From Clostridiales bacterium UBA7285 (lineage in GTDB: Bacteria > Bacillota > Clostridia > Peptostreptococcales > Anaerovoracaceae), in assembly GCA_002472145.1 (NCBI GenBank), contig DKRJ01000002.1, forward strand, positions 1 to 22,713: 22,713 nucleotides of DNA, written 5' to 3'. Position 1 is the stretch's first letter. The number at the start of each line of letters is the position of its first letter. Below the pieces are notes generated by a model. That model was not told where the DNA came from. It ran no database searches and worked only from the letters and a program-made list of their open reading frames with translations. This document shows, one piece after another, positions 1 to 8,276 of the stretch. Both the position numbers and the translations under genes were made by a program.

Positions 1-15
1 ACTTTTGGCGACCAT
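1..15 (-). CDS. Possible first codons of a divergent gene leaving the window
   Basis: On the minus strand an ATG (reverse of 13-15) opens MVAKS and runs off the window. A GAGGA (reverse of 25-29) lies 9 bases upstream of it. A second ATG (reverse of 18-20) is nearer the GAGGA but in another frame. Five codons are too few to identify anything, so this is only a hint that a divergently transcribed gene starts here. Confidence 0.22.
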
Positions 16-31
16 ATCATAACATCCTCGC

Positions 32-64
32 TTCGCAAAATCGAAAAAAATTAAAGTTTGCGAA
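32..64. repeat. 8-base inverted repeat, operator-like
   Basis: TTCGCAAA at 32-39 is the exact reverse complement of TTTGCGAA at 57-64. The two arms are separated by 17 A-rich bases. It lies between a possible minus-strand gene start and the promoter of the first plus-strand gene. A transcription factor site is possible but I recognise no specific family. Confidence 0.35.
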
Positions 65-119
65 ATGCACGTCAGATAACCGCCGTTCAACTCTCAGGTT
101 CGGGATTTACGTTTTAATG

Positions 120-128
120 TGGTATGAT
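120..128 (+). promoter_or_regulatory. Extended -10 promoter for the TIGR04076-type gene
   Basis: The sequence TGG-TATGAT at 120-128 fits an extended -10 element (TGnTATAAT). No good -35 is seen at 17 bases (TCGGGA at 100-105). The predicted start of transcription near 135 leaves a short leader before the ATG at 163. Confidence 0.45.
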
Positions 129-162
129 ATATCCACGGATCAGATGAAAGGCAGGCAGGATC

Positions 163-702
163 ATGCAGCATAAGTGCAGAGTGACGGTTTTGGAGAAAAA
201 ACTGTTCCCGGAACTTCAGAGGGAATATCTGGCGGACCCGGAGTCCGGCGCGTGCCCGTTCTATAACGTCGGCGACGAGTTCATCTTCGAGCGCTACGGC
301 GGGAAGGATGATTTTTGGACGATGGGCAGAGGCAGCCAGTGCGCGGAAGCGTGGGACTGCATCAGCCGCTACATCTACACCGCCCTGCAGGGAGGCAGCA
401 TCATGCACGGCTGGACGAACGACGACCGCATCATGATCGCGTGCTGTCAGGACGGCACCAGGCCCGTGATATTTAAGATCGAACGCCTGGACTATAAAGC
501 GGTCTGGGCGGACGGCGTGAAAACAAAGGAAGACGCGGAGGCGCTCTGCGGCAGATTCAGGAAGATATCGGGCGTGACGGACGCCGTCTGGGACGCCGAA
601 AGAGGCTTTGCCGAGGTCTACATGGACGCTGACATAAACGATTACGTCCTCTCCGAGGCGGTCAGAAAAGCCGGCGCATTCAAGGCGACTAAGATCGAAT
701 GA
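163..702 (+). CDS. TIGR04076-family cysteine-rich protein with extra C-terminal domain
   Basis: This 179-residue protein has an N-terminal part (about residues 1-110) that reads as the TIGR04076 family: KCRVTVL at the start, a CPFYNVGDEF segment, a conserved Cys/Trp segment (C60, W64, C66) and a closing IACCQDGTRPVIFKIERL. The biochemical function of that family is unknown. Residues 112-179 are an addition with alternating beta and alpha segments that resembles a ferredoxin-like or heavy-metal-associated fold but has no CxxC metal motif. Seven cysteines (5, 31, 60, 66, 94, 95, 129) make redox or metal binding possible, which is inference. It is predicted cytoplasmic, with no signal peptide or membrane helix. 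AGGA at 157-160 is close to the ATG. It stands 85 bases upstream of uvrB with no clear functional link. Confidence 0.8.
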   Translation: MQHKCRVTVLEKKLFPELQREYLADPESGACPFYNVGDEFIFERYGGKDDFWTMGRGSQCAEAWDCISRYIYTALQGGSIMHGWTNDDRIMIACCQDGTRPVIFKIERLDYKAVWADGVKTKEDAEALCGRFRKISGVTDAVWDAERGFAEVYMDADINDYVLSEAVRKAGAFKATKIE

Positions 703-754
703 GCCGGCGCGCCCAGGGCCGCTGAAAAAGATCAATGGCGACGTATTTGGCGCG

Positions 755-770
755 TCTAAAATAGTTTAGA
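755..770. promoter_or_regulatory. Palindrome in the uvrB promoter region
   Basis: TCTAAA (755-760) and TTTAGA (765-770) form a perfect inverted repeat around ATAG, 17 bases before the uvrB ATG. It overlaps the most likely -10 position (GATACA, 769-774, 17 bases after a weak TTTGGC at 746-751). It does not match the Bacillus LexA box (CGAAC-N4-GTTCG). An operator for an SOS or other repressor is possible but unproven. Confidence 0.4.
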
Positions 771-787
771 TACAGTATATTCAGGTC

Positions 788-2758
788 ATGGATTTCAAAC
801 TTCATTCAGACTTTAAAATGACAGGCGACCAGCCGCAGGCGGTCGATAAGATAGTCGAGGCGTTCGAGTCCGGACAGCAGGCGGCGACTCTGCTCGGCGT
901 CACTGGCTCCGGGAAGACCTTCACCATGGCAAACGTCATAGAGCGCTTGAACCGTCCGACGCTGGTGATCAGCCATAATAAGACTCTGGCGGCGCAGCTT
1001 CACGGGGAATTCAAATCATTCTTTCCCGAGAACGCCGTGGAATATTTTGTCAGCTACTACGACTACTATCAGCCGGAGGCGTACGTTCCGTCCACCGACA
1101 CGTATATCGAGAAGGACTCCGCGATAAACGATGAGATCGATAAACTGCGCCACAGCGCGACGGCGGCTTTGACCGAGCGCAGGGACGTCATCATCGTCGC
1201 GTCCGTCTCCTGCATATATAACATCGGGAGCCCGGAGGAATACGAAGCGCAGATACTTTCGCTGCGCCCGGGAATGGAGATGCCGCGGAAGGAACTGCTG
1301 CGCAGGCTCATCGACATACAGTATGTCAGGAACGACGTGGACTTCGGACGCGGGTCTTTCCGCGCGCGCGGGGATATCATCGACATCTATCCGGCCGGAT
1401 CCGACCACGCCATCCGCGTGGAACTCTTTGGCGACGAGATAGACACGATCAAAGAGATGAACCCCGTGACGGGCGAGATCATCGGCCTGCGCGAACACGT
1501 CGCGATCTTCCCGGCGTCTTTTTACGTCACGAACCAGGAGAAGATGGACCGCGCCCTCGTCTCCATCGAGGAGGAACTCGAGGACAGGATCAAATGGTTC
1601 AAAGACCGCGGCAAACTCCTGGAGGCGCAGAGGATCGAACAGCGGACCAGATACGACATGGAGATGCTGCGAGAGATCGGCGTCTGCAAGGGGATAGAGA
1701 ACTACACGCGGCACCTGAGCGGGCTCGAGCCGGGGCAGAGGCCTTTCACGCTGCTCGACTTCTTCCCGAATGACTACCTGACGATAATAGACGAGTCGCA
1801 CGTCATGCTGCCGCAGCTGCACGCCATGTACGCCGGCGACAGGTCCAGGAAACAGGCCCTCGTCGACTACGGGTTCAGGCTGCCTTCGGCGCTGGACAAC
1901 AGGCCGCTGAAGTTCGAGGAATGGGAAAAGATGCACGGCCAGATAATGTTCTGCAGCGCCACGCCTGCAGAGTATGAAAGAAAACTCTCGGGCGGCGTGA
2001 CAGCGGAACAGGTCATCAGGCCTACGGGACTGCTCGACCCGCCGATAACAGTCAGACCTACGGACAATCAGATAGACGACCTCATCGGAGAACTGAATAA
2101 AGTCACCGCGGCGGGCGGACGGTCGTTCGTCACCACACTCACCAAGCGCATGGCTGAGAGCCTCACCGACTACCTGAGCAAAGCCGGCATACGCGTCAGA
2201 TACCTGCACTCCGAGATCCAGACGCTGGAGAGGCTTGAGATCATCAGGGACCTGCGCCTCGGCGAGTTCGATGTTTTGGTCGGCATAAACCTGCTGCGCG
2301 AAGGGCTCGACATACCGGAGGTCATGCTGGTGGCGATCCTGGACGCCGATAAAGAAGGATTCCTTAGGACGGAGACGTCGCTCATCCAGACGATCGGACG
2401 CGCGGCGAGAAACGTGAAGGGACACGTCATCATGTACGCCGACTGCGTCAGCCCGGCGATGAAAGCCGCCATAGACGAGACGAACAGGCGCCGCGGCATC
2501 CAGGAAAAATACAACGAGGAGCATCACATCACGCCGAAGAGCGTCGAAAAGTCGGTGCGTGAGGTAATCGAGGCGACAAAGCCGATCGAGGGCGAGGAGA
2601 AGTATAAGGGCAGGAAGCCTTCGGAACTGACGGACAAAGAACTGAAGGCGTACGTCGGTCAGCTTGAGACTGAGATGAAGCAGGCGGCCAAAGACCTGCA
2701 GTTCGAGCGCGCCGCGGAACTGCGCGACATGATATTCGAATACAAGGCACGGCTCTGA
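788..2758 (+). CDS. uvrB: UvrABC system protein B (excinuclease helicase subunit)
   Basis: UvrB is the damage-verifying, DNA-loading subunit of nucleotide excision repair. It accepts damaged DNA from UvrA and recruits UvrC. The 656-residue length is normal. The order is: Walker A GVTGSGKT at 37-44, the beta-hairpin region with YYDYYQPEAYVP at about 90-101, DESH at 335-338, a helicase motif VI QTIGRAARN near 537, and the C-terminal UVR motif (about 626-656) that contacts UvrC. The N-terminus (MDFKLHSDFKMTGDQP) aligns with the usual UvrB start, so ATG 788 is right even though the only AGG lies 2 bases before it; no usable ribosome binding site is visible. uvrA follows within 20 bases, so the two are presumably one operon. 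Confidence 0.98.
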   Translation: MDFKLHSDFKMTGDQPQAVDKIVEAFESGQQAATLLGVTGSGKTFTMANVIERLNRPTLVISHNKTLAAQLHGEFKSFFPENAVEYFVSYYDYYQPEAYVPSTDTYIEKDSAINDEIDKLRHSATAALTERRDVIIVASVSCIYNIGSPEEYEAQILSLRPGMEMPRKELLRRLIDIQYVRNDVDFGRGSFRARGDIIDIYPAGSDHAIRVELFGDEIDTIKEMNPVTGEIIGLREHVAIFPASFYVTNQEKMDRALVSIEEELEDRIKWFKDRGKLLEAQRIEQRTRYDMEMLREIGVCKGIENYTRHLSGLEPGQRPFTLLDFFPNDYLTIIDESHVMLPQLHAMYAGDRSRKQALVDYGFRLPSALDNRPLKFEEWEKMHGQIMFCSATPAEYERKLSGGVTAEQVIRPTGLLDPPITVRPTDNQIDDLIGELNKVTAAGGRSFVTTLTKRMAESLTDYLSKAGIRVRYLHSEIQTLERLEIIRDLRLGEFDVLVGINLLREGLDIPEVMLVAILDADKEGFLRTETSLIQTIGRAARNVKGHVIMYADCVSPAMKAAIDETNRRRGIQEKYNEEHHITPKSVEKSVREVIEATKPIEGEEKYKGRKPSELTDKELKAYVGQLETEMKQAAKDLQFERAAELRDMIFEYKARL

Positions 2759-2776
2759 TATATGCGAAAGGGAAAA

Positions 2777-5623
2777 ATGGCAAACGAGATAGTGATAAAA
2801 GGCGCTGCCGAAAATAACTTAAAACACATAGACCTGCGCATCCCGCGCGATAAGCTCGTGGTGTTCACCGGACTCTCGGGCTCCGGGAAGACTTCGCTTG
2901 CCTTCGACACGATATACGCCGAGGGACAGCGCAGATACGTAGAGTCGCTCTCATCCTACGCCCGCCAGTTCCTGGGGCAGATGGACAAGCCTGACGTGGA
3001 GTCGATAGAAGGGCTCTCGCCGGCCATCTCCATCGATCAAAAGACCACCAGCCGCAACCCGCGCTCCACGGTCGGCACAGTCACCGAGATCTACGACTAC
3101 CTGAGGCTGCTGTACGCGAACATCGGCATACCGCACTGTCCGATCTGCGGACGCGAGATATCCAGCCAGTCCGTCGACCAGATCGTCGACGCTATTATGG
3201 AGTACCCCGAGGGGACGCGCCTGATCGTCATGGCGCCTGTGGTGCGCGGCCGCAAGGGCGAGCACGAGAAAGTCCTGGACAGGATACGCCGAGACGGCTA
3301 CACCCGCGTGCGCGTAGACGGCGAGATGCGCGAATTCGGCGACGGCGGGATAAAACTTGAAAAGAACAATAAGCATAACATAGACATCGTCATAGACAGG
3401 ATCGTCATCAAAGACGGCCAGCAGGGGCGCATCGCCGAAGCGGTGGAACTGGCCGTAAAGGAAGGCTCCGGGCTGGTCACGGCTTTGTTCCACGACAGAG
3501 ACTACGACGCGGAGAAGATCTTCTCCACGAAACTCGCGTGTCCCGAGCACGGCGTCGGCATCGAGGAACTGGAGCCGAGGATGTTCAGCTTCAACAGCCC
3601 GTTCGGCGCCTGCCCAGCCTGCAACGGACTCGGGTTCACCGAGACCGCGGACGAGGACGCGCTCATAAAGAAGGATAAGAGCATACTGGATGGCGCACTC
3701 GGCACGATATTCATGACGATGCAGTACACGAGCTTCTACTGGCAGGTGATCGACGCCCTCGCGGCCGAATACCACGTCGACCTGCATTTGCCGTTCAAGG
3801 ACCTGCCCGAGGATTTCAGGCACGACCTCCTCTACGGCACAGGTTCGCGCAAACTGACATACGACGTAAAGACCCAGAGCGGGCGCGTGCAGCACAGGAA
3901 CCACCCTTTCGAAGGGATGATAACGAACCTCGAGAGGCGCTATCGCGAATCATCCTCCGACATGATGAAGGAATGGATGAGTAAATTCATGCGGGTGAAC
4001 CCTTGCGAAGCCTGCCACGGCAGGCGCCTGCGCCCGGAGGTCCTCGCGGTCACCGTCGGCGGGAAGAACATCTCGGAGTTCACCGATATGTCGGCACGCG
4101 ACGCGCTTGAGTTCGTCGGCGGCCTGAAACTCACGCAGAAAGAAGAGATGATCGCCGGACAGATCATCAAAGAAATAAAGTCGCGCCTCTCGTTCCTCGT
4201 GAACGTGGGCCTCGACTACCTGACGCTCTCGCGCTCGGCCGCTACGCTCTCGGGCGGCGAATCGCAGAGGATCAGGCTGGCCACGCAGATCGGCAGTTCA
4301 CTCGTGGGCGTCATCTACATACTGGACGAGCCGAGCATCGGTCTGCACCAGCGCGATAACGGCAAGCTCCTTAAGACCCTGCGCGACCTGACCGACATGG
4401 GGAATACTTTGATCGTCGTGGAGCACGACGAGGAGACCATGTACGCGGCAGACCACATCGTGGACATCGGCCCGGGCGCGGGGATCTACGGCGGCGAGCT
4501 TGTAGCCCAGGGGACAGTCGATGACATAAAAGCCTGCGAGCGCTCGATCACCGGCCAGTACCTGACCGGAAAGCGTAAGATCGAGGTCCCGAAAGAGCGC
4601 CGCAAAGGGACTGGGAAAAAGATAACGATCAAAGGCGCCCGCGAGCATAACCTGAAAAACATCGACGTCGACATCCCGCTCGGCGAATTCGTTCTGGTCA
4701 CCGGGGTCTCCGGTTCCGGAAAGAGCAGCCTGATAAACGAGGTCCTCGGCAAAGGCGCCTCCGCCCGGATCAACCGCTCCCATGAGCCGGTCGGCGAGCA
4801 CGACGACATACTGGGCCTCGAGAACATCGATAAGGTCATCACCATCGACCAAAGCCCGATCGGCAGGACCCCGCGCTCCAACCCGGCCACGTACACCGGC
4901 ATGTTCACCCGCATCCGCGACCTGTTCGCGGCCCTGCCCGAAGCAAAGATGCGCGGCTACGGCCCGGGACGCTTCAGTTTCAACGTCAAAGGCGGCCGCT
5001 GCGAGTCCTGCAAGGGCGACGGGATCATAAAGATAGAGATGCACTTCCTGCCCGACGTCTACGTGCCTTGCGAAGTCTGCAAGGGCAAGAGGTATAACCG
5101 CGAGACGCTTGAGGTGAAGTATAAGGGGAAGAGCATCTACGACGTGCTGGACATGAGCGTGGCAGAGGGGCTTGAGTTCTTTAAGAACCAGCCTTCCATC
5201 ATGCGCTATCTTAGGACTTTAGATGACGTGGGGCTCGGATATATCAAGATCGGGCAGCCGTCGACGCAGCTCTCCGGCGGCGAGGCGCAGAGGATAAAGC
5301 TGGCGACGGAACTGGCGCGCCGCGACACGGGCAGCACCCTGTATATCTTAGATGAGCCGACGACGGGTCTTCACTTTGCCGACGTAGACAAACTCATCCA
5401 GGTGCTGCAGAGGCTCGTGGACGCCGGGAACACCGTAGTCGTCATCGAGCATAACCTCGACGTCATAAAGTGCGCTGACTATATCATCGACCTGGGGCCG
5501 GAAGGCGGAGACGCTGGTGGCATGGTCACCGTCACCGGAACGCCTGAGGAGGTCGCGGCCTGCAAAAAGAGCTACACGGGGCAATACCTTAAGAAAATTC
5601 TGAAGAAGAAAAACCGCCGATAA
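2777..5623 (+). CDS. uvrA: UvrABC system protein A (excinuclease damage sensor)
   Basis: UvrA is the dimeric ABC-type ATPase that finds helix-distorting lesions and loads UvrB. Both nucleotide-binding halves are intact: Walker A GLSGSGKT at 32-39, signature LSGGESQ near 491, second Walker A GVSGSGKS near 644, signature LSGGEAQ near 831 and Walker B LYILDEP near 854. Zinc-finger cysteine pairs are present (CPACNGLG near 278; CESC and CEVC around 741-768). The length, about 948 residues, is typical. I chose ATG 2777 (MANEIVIKGA) because it matches family starts and has AAAGGG 4 bases upstream; an in-frame ATG at 2762 would add five residues. The gene follows uvrB almost directly, as in many Bacillota. 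Confidence 0.98.
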   Translation: MANEIVIKGAAENNLKHIDLRIPRDKLVVFTGLSGSGKTSLAFDTIYAEGQRRYVESLSSYARQFLGQMDKPDVESIEGLSPAISIDQKTTSRNPRSTVGTVTEIYDYLRLLYANIGIPHCPICGREISSQSVDQIVDAIMEYPEGTRLIVMAPVVRGRKGEHEKVLDRIRRDGYTRVRVDGEMREFGDGGIKLEKNNKHNIDIVIDRIVIKDGQQGRIAEAVELAVKEGSGLVTALFHDRDYDAEKIFSTKLACPEHGVGIEELEPRMFSFNSPFGACPACNGLGFTETADEDALIKKDKSILDGALGTIFMTMQYTSFYWQVIDALAAEYHVDLHLPFKDLPEDFRHDLLYGTGSRKLTYDVKTQSGRVQHRNHPFEGMITNLERRYRESSSDMMKEWMSKFMRVNPCEACHGRRLRPEVLAVTVGGKNISEFTDMSARDALEFVGGLKLTQKEEMIAGQIIKEIKSRLSFLVNVGLDYLTLSRSAATLSGGESQRIRLATQIGSSLVGVIYILDEPSIGLHQRDNGKLLKTLRDLTDMGNTLIVVEHDEETMYAADHIVDIGPGAGIYGGELVAQGTVDDIKACERSITGQYLTGKRKIEVPKERRKGTGKKITIKGAREHNLKNIDVDIPLGEFVLVTGVSGSGKSSLINEVLGKGASARINRSHEPVGEHDDILGLENIDKVITIDQSPIGRTPRSNPATYTGMFTRIRDLFAALPEAKMRGYGPGRFSFNVKGGRCESCKGDGIIKIEMHFLPDVYVPCEVCKGKRYNRETLEVKYKGKSIYDVLDMSVAEGLEFFKNQPSIMRYLRTLDDVGLGYIKIGQPSTQLSGGEAQRIKLATELARRDTGSTLYILDEPTTGLHFADVDKLIQVLQRLVDAGNTVVVIEHNLDVIKCADYIIDLGPEGGDAGGMVTVTGTPEEVAACKKSYTGQYLKKILKKKNRR

Positions 5624-5673
5624 GGTCCATCACATTGCTGATACTGCGGGGTAGCACGAGTGTCGATTATATA

Positions 5674-5702
5674 TTGACATAATAATCATCAGACTTGATA
5701 AT
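5674..5702 (+). promoter_or_regulatory. Strong sigma-A-type promoter
   Basis: TTGACA (5674-5679) and GATAAT (5697-5702) are separated by exactly 17 bases. This is a near-consensus housekeeping promoter 55 bases upstream of the ATG at 5757, so the exported-protein gene is transcribed independently of uvrBA. Confidence 0.75.
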
Positions 5703-5756
5703 ACAAATAGAAAAGAGCCGCTTTTTCTCGGTCGAAAGGAATTCGGGGGAGAAGGA

Positions 5757-6499
5757 ATGGACAGAGTTATCAATAGATCCGCGTCGGTCGTCATCTGCTG
5801 GGCGGTTTGTTTTTTGATCGCCCTCGCGCTCCTGCCGGGTATGCCTCTTTTAGCCGCAGTGCAAGGAACAGCGTACGCCGGGACCGAGTCCGCGGTGTCT
5901 TCTTTGGCCGGGCCGTATCGTCCGGACCGGAATATTTCGGCTCTTTCCGCGGCAAAGATTTCTTTGCCGTCACGACCATGACTGAGGCGTGCGCGGACCG
6001 CGAGGCGGGAACATCGATCTCGAGGGACGGAAAAGAATGGGCTCTGTGGGAGAGTGGCGACAAAGCGCTGAACGTCGGCTATAACGGAGAAAACTCCTTG
6101 ATCGATTTTTCGGACATCGAGACCGCCACAGGTGTCAGCGGACTTCCTTCGGAAAGTTCTGACTCAGGGCTTCTGTACGTCCGGCAGTACAGCGGAGTTG
6201 TGACGAGGACGATCTGCCTCAGGACTTCGTCGGGCAGATACGTTCCGTACTACACCGACCAGAGCGGCAGCGTCCGCGCTAAGATGTATTTCCATCCGAC
6301 GGGACGCGGCGTGAGCAACGATTATACTGGGGACTATTATGAGATCGCGACGATCTATGACGGACATGTCAGCTGCGGCGGACTTTCCGGCGAGGAAGTC
6401 CTGCGGCTTGCGTATATCCAGTCGAATCACCGCGGCGACACATGGTTCATGTTCTCGAATAAAAACGTTCACGAAACGTGGAGGGAGAACAGGCACTGA
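5757..6499 (+). pseudogene. Exported protein of unknown function, apparently frameshifted
   Basis: The reading frame opening at ATG 5757 has a good ribosome binding site (GGGGGAGAAGGA just upstream) and encodes a clear signal peptide: hydrophobic core WAVCFLIALALLPGMPLLAA, then a likely cleavage site after AYA. That frame stops at 5981. The body of the protein continues in the -1 frame to a stop at 6499 (GKDFFAVTTM, DGKEWALWESGDK, SGRYVPYYTDQSG, YIQSNHRGDTWFMFSNKN). The frames overlap between 5807 and 5978. The signal frame turns non-protein-like and the second frame turns protein-like at about 5895-5935, so one base seems to be missing there. No slippery heptamer is visible, so programmed frameshifting is unlikely. 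Repaired, the protein would be about 247 residues, secreted or surface-exposed. I do not recognise the mature domain. A sequencing error is an alternative. Confidence 0.6.
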
Positions 6500-6578
6500 C
6501 GGCAGGCAGAATTTCCGGCATGGGGAATAGTTCTGAAGCCTGTGCGGATCTATCTCTAAACATTAAACAGTTTTTACG

Positions 6579-6609
6579 GCACGGTCCCGCTTCCCCGGGG
6601 CCGTGCTTT
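6579..6609 (+). terminator. Intrinsic terminator after the exported-protein gene
   Basis: GCACGGTCCC (6579-6588) pairs with GGGGCCGTGC (6597-6606) over ten positions, including one G-T, around an 8-base loop, and is followed by TTT. A T-run (TTTTT) and A-rich bases precede the stem, so it may also act on the other strand. Confidence 0.75.
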
Positions 6610-6647
6610 AATGCATTATTATCTCCCAAAGTACGGGTCTTTCGTAG

Positions 6648-6653
6648 TATAAT
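6648..6653 (+). promoter_or_regulatory. Perfect -10 element upstream of nfo
   Basis: A TATAAT hexamer lies just after the terminator and about 155 bases before the nfo ATG. The base stretch 17 upstream (CCCAAA, 6625-6630) is a poor -35, so an activator or weak expression is possible. Confidence 0.4.
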
Positions 6654-6808
6654 GAAGTATGTTTTCGTATCCGGGGCGCGCAGATCGGGCGTCTTGCTAT
6701 GCGCGCATGCGCGGGCCGGATGCCGCGCTCCGGACGCGCGCGGCTTCATGTCAGACACCGCGGTGCGCGCGCCTTGGCGCGCAGATGATGATTTCGAAAG
6801 GACGAGAG

Positions 6809-7645
6809 ATGTTTAAGATAGGATGCCATCTTTCTTCGGCCGGAGGCTATCTGGCCATGGGAGAGACGGCCGTACAGATAGGAGCCAGCACGTTCCAGTT
6901 CTTCACGCGCAACCCGCGCGGCGGCGCCGCGAAGCCCCTGGACCTGGCCGACATCGAAGCGTATAAGGGCTTCGCAGCGGCGCACGGGCTCACCGACATA
7001 CTCGCCCATGCGCCGTACACGCTGAATGCGTGCGCCGCCGACGAGCGCCTCCGGCACTTCGCGCGCGAGACCATGGCAGACGACCTCGCGCGCCTGGAGC
7101 ACCTTCCCGGCAGCAGGTACAACTTCCATCCCGGCAGCCACGTGCAGCAGGGAGCGGACATAGGGATAACCAAGATAGTCGAAGTGCTGAACGACGTTTT
7201 GACGCCGGAACAGCACACCCCGGTGCTGCTTGAGACCATGGCCGGAAAGGGCAGCGAAGTAGGCAGGACTTTCGACGAAATAGCGGAGATCATCTCGCGC
7301 GTCGAGCTTAAGGACAAACTCGGAGTCACGCTCGACACGTGCCACGTATACGACGCCGGCTACGACATGGTGAACGACCTCGACGGCGTCCTGGGTGAAT
7401 TCGATAAGGTCATCGGCCTCGGCCGCCTTCAGGCCGTGCACATCAACGACAGCAAGAATCCGTTCGGCAGCCATAAGGACAGGCACGAAAAGATCGGCGA
7501 GGGCAGCCTCGGCCTCGAAGCCTTCCGGCGGATCATCAACCACCCGAAGCTCAGAGGTCTGCCGTTCTACCTCGAGACGCCGAACGACCTCGACGGCTAC
7601 GCCCGGGAGATCGCTTTGCTGAAGGGCATGTATGAGGAAAGGTAA
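6809..7645 (+). CDS. nfo: Endonuclease IV (deoxyribonuclease IV)
   Basis: This AP endonuclease of base excision repair cleaves 5' to abasic sites using a trinuclear zinc centre in a TIM barrel. All nine expected metal ligands can be placed: H67, H107, E142, D176, H179, H211, D224, H226 and E256 (motifs AHAPY, NFHPGSH, LLETMAGKG, LDTCHVYDAGYD, HINDSKNPFGSHKDRH and YLETP). The length of 278 residues is normal. ATG 6809 begins MFKIGCHLSSAGG, the family start, with AAAGGA (6797-6802) 6 bases upstream; the frame remains open 50 codons further upstream but that stretch is not conserved-looking. The next gene starts 4 bases after the stop, so the two are co-transcribed. With uvrBA it makes the left half of the window rich in DNA repair. 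Confidence 0.97.
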   Translation: MFKIGCHLSSAGGYLAMGETAVQIGASTFQFFTRNPRGGAAKPLDLADIEAYKGFAAAHGLTDILAHAPYTLNACAADERLRHFARETMADDLARLEHLPGSRYNFHPGSHVQQGADIGITKIVEVLNDVLTPEQHTPVLLETMAGKGSEVGRTFDEIAEIISRVELKDKLGVTLDTCHVYDAGYDMVNDLDGVLGEFDKVIGLGRLQAVHINDSKNPFGSHKDRHEKIGEGSLGLEAFRRIINHPKLRGLPFYLETPNDLDGYAREIALLKGMYEER

Positions 7646-7649
7646 AAGA

Positions 7650-8186
7650 ATGAACAACGACGACGCTGTAGTTATCGAACAGTCAAAGACAGGGAGAGCC
7701 CTGAACATACTCGGATACGCGTGCCTCACCGGACTCGCGGTCCTGATACTCGTCATCGACATGAGCGACGTACGCTTCTACCTGATGCTGTCGTTCAAGG
7801 CCGTCGCCGTATTGGGAGTTGTTTTGTTCGGGCGGTCCCTTATAAAGCAGATAATCTCAGCCGCAAAGGCCGAGCCTCTCTTCAGGGTCGACGAAAACGG
7901 AGTGACGGATAACACGAGCGCTCTCGGCTTCGGGCTCATAGAATGGAAGGATATCAAAAAAGTCCAGGTCGCGGAGATCAACGGCATCCCCGCGGTGTGC
8001 ATCGCGCTGAAGGACCCGGAAAAATATTATCCGAGGCTTCCTAAGAAGATACAGGCGGAAGCCCGCGAGAACGCGGCGAAGGGCCCGGGGCAGGTCTGGA
8101 TCGCCCCGTTCAGGAAGCCGAACAAAGGAGGCGTCCAGCATCTCGCGGACACGATAAACGATTACAGGAAGAATCACGACCTTTGA
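7650..8186 (+). CDS. STM3941-like two-helix membrane protein
   Basis: A 178-residue protein with two adjacent membrane helices (about 17-37 and 42-64) joined by a short polar turn, and a cytoplasmic C-terminal domain of about 110 residues that looks like a small beta-rich (PH-like) domain (LFRVDENGVTDN, LIEWKDIKKVQV). The layout matches proteins annotated as STM3941 family, whose function is unknown. ATG 7650 is preferred over the in-frame ATG 7632 because AGGAAAGG (7635-7642) is 7 bases before it. The site lies inside the nfo tail and stop, implying translational coupling to nfo. Any role in DNA repair would be pure inference from position. Confidence 0.75.
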   Translation: MNNDDAVVIEQSKTGRALNILGYACLTGLAVLILVIDMSDVRFYLMLSFKAVAVLGVVLFGRSLIKQIISAAKAEPLFRVDENGVTDNTSALGFGLIEWKDIKKVQVAEINGIPAVCIALKDPEKYYPRLPKKIQAEARENAAKGPGQVWIAPFRKPNKGGVQHLADTINDYRKNHDL

Positions 8187-8276
8187 TCATGCGGGGCCGG
8201 CCTTTGAGCCAGGCGCGCAAGGCTCGGTTCCGCCGGGCACGGCTTGATATCGCAATGGTATGGGGAAATTTAACGA

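Larger units (their letters stand above)
6500..6808 (+). other. Intergenic region: terminator, weak promoter, long GC-rich nfo leader
   Basis: This gap holds an intrinsic terminator (6579-6609), a TATAAT (6648-6653), and about 145 bases of GC-rich leader with self-complementary stretches. One of these is the hairpin TGCGCGC (6764-6770) / GCGCGCA (6777-6783). The nfo frame stays open upstream to 6659 but the predicted residues are Arg/Ala/Cys-rich and not protein-like. I see no gene in it. Confidence 0.5.

Noticed and set aside
1016..2527. Long minus-strand open frame of about 500 codons opposite uvrB
   Set aside because: It is a shadow of uvrB: GC-rich codon bias keeps the opposite frame open, the residues show no motif, and uvrB is intact and full length.
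5880..5980. Programmed -1 frameshift in the exported-protein gene
   Set aside because: No X-XXY-YYZ heptamer or downstream stem or pseudoknot is visible in the overlap of the frames.
8187..8276. Terminator after the STM3941-like gene
   Set aside because: GAGCC/GGCTC arms with a 10-base loop are weak and not followed by a T-run.
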